48,997 nt of DNA from an uncultured Pirellulaceae bacterium (lineage in GTDB: Bacteria; Planctomycetota; Planctomycetia; Pirellulales; Pirellulaceae): NCBI GenBank assembly GCA_938082855.1, contig CALKCC010000183.1, forward strand, positions 1 through 48,997. The letters are read 5' to 3'. The notes under the pieces were generated by a model. The model had not been told where the DNA came from. It searched no databases and saw nothing but the letters and a program-made list of their open reading frames with translations. Made by a program: the position numbers and the translations under genes. Positions 46,901-48,997 of this stretch are shown here, piece by piece. The first letter of the stretch is position 1. Every line of letters begins with the position of its first letter.

Positions 46901-46915
46901 AACTCGCTGCAATAA
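43913..46915 (+). CDS. PVC-type heme-binding membrane-bound dehydrogenase-like protein (paralog B)
   Basis: A 1000-residue paralog of the upstream gene with the same order: signal peptide (MRQTAILLTLFLTAITTAVL), propeller (VQIVATEPLIRDPGAIDIDE, DTDGDGRYDKAT, PFGFFTGATGITIYRGD), HEAT-like repeats (about 455-840) and cytochrome c domain with CSACH (about 879-883), ILDPNREVKPKYLTYV and the end FMPEGLEKQINKQQMADLLAYL. The propeller residues differ enough for a different substrate. ATG 43913 is chosen over an in-frame TTG at 43898; the gap to the previous gene is about 40 bases, so one operon is likely. Ends 13 bases before a converging gene. Confidence 0.88.
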   Translation: MRQTAILLTLFLTAITTAVLYSQAPEEKPSAEEISKKIDELASQMPRLPSSTPEQSRKQMELHSDFEVQIVATEPLIRDPGAIDIDEDGKMYVCELPEYNAYAAKEDPGEKGAIKQLLDTDGDGRYDKATTFLSDIPYPTAVLCWDGGVFIGAAPNIHYAKDTDGDGVADESKIILSGFGSDLAGEAHLNSFRWGPDNRIHLSTNLSGGDVKPHDEGKQAISVRGRGIIFDPRNPADFELTSGGGQHGMSMDNWGRKFVCQNSVPAETLMYDDRYLARNPVMQATKAAVSIAPDGKFTHLFRISKGEPWRELRTMLRRTKQFRGSDEGGKPFGFFTGATGITIYRGDAWPKSMHGNLIVGDVANNLVYRASLKTDGLNLIAERADEGKEFLASKDLWFRPVQFMNAPDGTLYVLDISRELIEGAAFLPPEFMNHLDPVSGNDQGRVFRIAPKGFDSALTLNLSQWNTPELVDLLDHSNGWHRDTASRLIYTRQDLSAVAKLRQLVQQGKTANGRFLALYSLQGLGALDETSVLRGLQDDEPIVRWHALKTAESLCNQSPGILHTMNQMVSDPDIRVRYQLAFSIGQALAPSRNSTLTTLARKDIGNAWMRLAILSSLSKDADKVLSALATDDDFTSQPNGLAFLKEVCSQIGIRNRPHEISTVIRLMEKHTDLASPFLEALVSKVQGEQREQLLAFTSGKTADVLMKLVTSAVETAQNVELEPATRIQAIENLQLAEFRQVSELLDQLLDVRQPFEIKATAIDTLGEFTQQDVALILLSRWPMLGPTLRMRAAEVLLSRNVWTHELLQAVEQGRVKRGELDPARVVLLKTHPDEAIAKRVNNLFANSGNAARATVLKDYQSVLDSEGNSEQGKALFKKHCSACHRLENVGNQVGADLNGIRNRGMDAVLLNILDPNREVKPKYLTYVIVDFDGRSITGMIAEESANSITVQKPDGTSTTVLRSEIDLLKSTGLSFMPEGLEKQINKQQMADLLAYLNSLQ

Positions 46916-46928
46916 GACTGGCTGGCAA

Positions 46929-48341
46929 TTAAGCGACAGGATCCAGTTCGTCGATGCAGTCGCCAAATGGAAGGATCGGCATAGGCCGTCCACCGAAGTC
47001 CGGGAAAGCATCGTCAAAATTAATACCCAGATGCTTATAGACACTAGCCCACAGGTCATTCGGTGACAAAGGACGCTTCACTGGTTCTTCACCACGAGTG
47101 TTAGTTTCCCCAATCACCTGACCGGTACGCATGCCTCCGCCCGAAACAATAAAGCTCATTGAGTTCGGCCAGTGGTCGCGCCCGGGTTGCATCACTTTAG
47201 ACTTGGTCCCGGGACGTTCGTTGATTCTTGGTGTACGACCAAATTCTCCTGTCACAACCAACATGACTCGCTTATCAAGACCGCGGTCATAGAGGTCTTC
47301 AATCATGGCTGATACGACCTGGTCATAAATTGGGAAGCGGACTTCCGCATCTCGGAACAGATGGCAATTAACCGCATGGCTGTCCCAGTTGTAGACGCCC
47401 CAATCGGGCATAGTGATTCCGGAGACGTATGGATTCTCCATCACGATCGTCACCCAGGGAACACCTGCTTCGACCAATCGACGGGCAAGAATCGCTCGTT
47501 GGCCCCACTCATGTCGGCCATAACGATCTCGCAACTCATCCGATTCATGAGATAGGTCGAACGCTTTATGAGCCTCTGACGAAGTGATCATGGAAATCGC
47601 TCGTTGATTGAACGTGTCCATGGAATCCAACAAGCCGCTCGTTTCAACGTCTTTTCTTAAAGAGTCTAAACCGCTTAGTAAGGAAACTCGATCGTTAAGG
47701 CGTTCTTCAAACAACCCGGCGTTCAAGGAGAGATTCTGTACTTTGAATGTTTCTGAATTGGGATCACCAGAGACGTTGAATGGATGGGTCTCATTTCCCA
47801 AATAGGCTGAACCAAATGCAAACGTGTCGACTGAATTCACTCGGCTATTTCCCAAAACTACATAGTTACATAGCCCATTGGGATTAACGTATTCTTCCAG
47901 TTTCTTGAAAGCGATGGAACCTACGCACGGAGCGTCATTGATCGTTCCGGTAGGAGTCGCGGGTACACGCCCTGTTAAGAATCGCTTGTGACCGCCACCA
48001 TGATCGGCAAAGTTGTGATGCACTGAGCGGATAATGTTGAACTTATCAGCTACTTTGGCCTGAAGCGGAAACAATTCGCAAATGTCCATGCCGGGAACCT
48101 TCGTGCCAATCGGCTTGTAGATTCCTCGGTAATCTTCTGGAGCATCAGGCTTGAGGTCATACATCTCCATATGAGGAGGACCGCCTGGTAGCCATACAAA
48201 AATGACCGAAGGATTATCTGCAGAAGGACGTTGGTCGGATCGTTCCTGAGCTTCAAGAAGCTGTGCTAATCCGAGTCCACCGATCGCACTTCCACCGGCC
48301 TGTAACACACTTCGACGACTTAGCTTTTGTTTCCCGTTCAT
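46929..48341 (-). CDS. DUF1501 (alkaline-phosphatase/sulfatase-fold) exported protein
   Basis: A 470-residue protein typical of planctomycete DUF1501. A twin-arginine signal (KQKLSRRSVLQAGGS) leads into the domain. Key blocks: VIFVWLPGGPPHMEMYDLKP (about 45-64), MDICELFPLQAKVADKFNIIRS, HHNFADHGGGHKRFLTGR (about 108-125), WGQRAILARRLVEAGVPWV and VVTGEFGRTPRIN ... GRDHWP (about 370-395), which resemble metal-binding residues of the alkaline phosphatase superfamily. Reaction unknown. In planctomycetes such genes usually follow a DUF1549/DUF1553 cytochrome gene; here the upstream gene on the same strand is a different large protein whose end is in this window. Confidence 0.9.
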   Translation of the reverse strand: MNGKQKLSRRSVLQAGGSAIGGLGLAQLLEAQERSDQRPSADNPSVIFVWLPGGPPHMEMYDLKPDAPEDYRGIYKPIGTKVPGMDICELFPLQAKVADKFNIIRSVHHNFADHGGGHKRFLTGRVPATPTGTINDAPCVGSIAFKKLEEYVNPNGLCNYVVLGNSRVNSVDTFAFGSAYLGNETHPFNVSGDPNSETFKVQNLSLNAGLFEERLNDRVSLLSGLDSLRKDVETSGLLDSMDTFNQRAISMITSSEAHKAFDLSHESDELRDRYGRHEWGQRAILARRLVEAGVPWVTIVMENPYVSGITMPDWGVYNWDSHAVNCHLFRDAEVRFPIYDQVVSAMIEDLYDRGLDKRVMLVVTGEFGRTPRINERPGTKSKVMQPGRDHWPNSMSFIVSGGGMRTGQVIGETNTRGEEPVKRPLSPNDLWASVYKHLGINFDDAFPDFGGRPMPILPFGDCIDELDPVA

Positions 48342-48460
48342 ACGTATATTCTAGCATCTGAATAAATCGGCCACTACATATATATTTCATCGACACGATC
48401 GACTGCCGTACTTTTGGATTCAACCCACCTGATTTAAGTAGATTTACGGGAAAGTAGAGG

Positions 48461-48997
48461 CTACTCGGCCAATCCCGGAATCTTATTGAGTGTGTAATAG
48501 CCGTTGGGATGAAGCAATGCATCTCCTTGCTTAGACTTTAAGTTGATGCAATTCAGCTCATGGACGTAGCCTTGTCTTAAATCAGAAACGGTTAGCTTGA
48601 CCGTCAAGCCATCGTCTGACACCTGGACATCCGTAATGTCGTTACGTTCGGTTAGAATCTCAGGACTACCGTACTTTGCCTGCAGTAGATAGGTGTAGTT
48701 TTTCATCCGATAAGACTTCAGATCCGCGGCTGATTTTGGATCCACTGGCCGAGTGAACTCCAATTCAAATCCATTTGGTTTGGCTCGCATTTCCTTAATC
48801 TCGAACGGCATTTCCCCAGTCCACTCGAGACGCTGCAAGCCGTAGGATGAGGAACCAAGTGAACTCCACCCTCGATTTGTTAGGCCAACATACATTTGTC
48901 CGTCAGCATTGAAATCCATTCGCACGACTGCTGAATCGAAACCACTGCGAAACCGGAAACAAGCTCCTTGATATTCTCCGCCCACCTTTTCCAGAAA
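48461..48997 (-). CDS. C-terminal part of a large exported protein (sorbosone-dehydrogenase-like), 5' end outside window
   Basis: The last about 178 residues of a protein whose frame stays open to the window edge; the GTG at 48985 is internal (FLEKVGGEYQGACF). The segment FDSAVVRMDFNADGQMYVGL TN-type propeller strand followed by a beta domain (FELEFTRPVDPKSAADLKSYR) and the end HPNGYYTLNKIPG are characteristic of large planctomycete/verrucomicrobial L-sorbosone-dehydrogenase-type proteins with a propeller and C-terminal domain. The start and any heme or PA14 domain lie outside. The gap of about 120 bases to the DUF1501 gene has no gene; the two genes may be co-transcribed. Confidence 0.7.
   Translation of the reverse strand, partial: FLEKVGGEYQGACFRFRSGFDSAVVRMDFNADGQMYVGLTNRGWSSLGSSSYGLQRLEWTGEMPFEIKEMRAKPNGFELEFTRPVDPKSAADLKSYRMKNYTYLLQAKYGSPEILTERNDITDVQVSDDGLTVKLTVSDLRQGYVHELNCINLKSKQGDALLHPNGYYTLNKIPGLAE

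Overview
The window is chromosomal DNA of a planctomycete (phylum Planctomycetota). This is inferred from gene content rather than a marker gene: two giant PVC-type heme-binding dehydrogenase-like proteins, a DUF1501 protein, DUF1080 (3-keto-disaccharide hydrolase) proteins, a secreted sialidase / sialate O-acetylesterase pair, a PL10 pectate lyase, many twin-arginine signals, and a weak or patchy use of Shine-Dalgarno sites. No tRNA, rRNA, CRISPR array, prophage or transposase was seen. The genus cannot be fixed from the sequence.

Layout. 1-3760 (minus): apparent operon of sialidase, sialate O-acetylesterase, SAM methyltransferase and a membrane protein cut by the window edge. 3855-5648 (plus): small membrane protein, undecaprenyl-diphosphatase uppP, then the tmRNA gene ssrA with a strong terminator. 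5774-13372: accessory degradative genes, namely a phosphate-porin-like outer-membrane protein, a stand-alone GyrI-like domain, PL10 pectate lyase, SGNH hydrolase fused to DUF1080, stand-alone DUF1080, a large alpha/beta hydrolase and a tiny membrane protein. 13646-27274 (minus): an 11-gene type IV pilus / type II secretion hybrid locus: three prepilin-like proteins, a GspL/PilM-like protein, a GspM/PilO-like protein, PilT, GspE, GspF, a PilP-like protein, a PilP-like lipoprotein and secretin GspD. 27408-33083: PQQ-like beta-propeller protein, ankyrin lipoprotein, monomeric isocitrate dehydrogenase, aldo/keto reductase. 33143-37040 (minus): esterase and a three-gene metal ABC importer, separated by a cluster of repeated GGTGACACCCACTC-type motifs. 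37183-48997: sugar isomerase-like protein, N-formylglutamate amidohydrolase-like protein, ceramidase-like protein, two tandem heme dehydrogenase paralogs, DUF1501 protein, and the 3' end of a further large secreted protein.

How the parts fit. The pilus locus holds both an assembly ATPase (GspE) and a retraction ATPase (PilT), an inner-membrane platform, alignment proteins and a secretin, so it looks able to build and retract a pseudopilus across both membranes; a prepilin peptidase is not in the window and must be elsewhere. The surrounding genes are mostly exported hydrolases, oxidoreductases and a porin, consistent with a polymer-degrading lifestyle. The most unusual signals are (i) a TGAGA-N5-TCTCA dyad found at both ends of the pilus locus, (ii) a MshEN-like module inserted in the GspL/PilM-like protein, (iii) a Gly/Met-rich insert in the secretin, and (iv) the REP-like repeat cluster at 34.2-34.4 kb.
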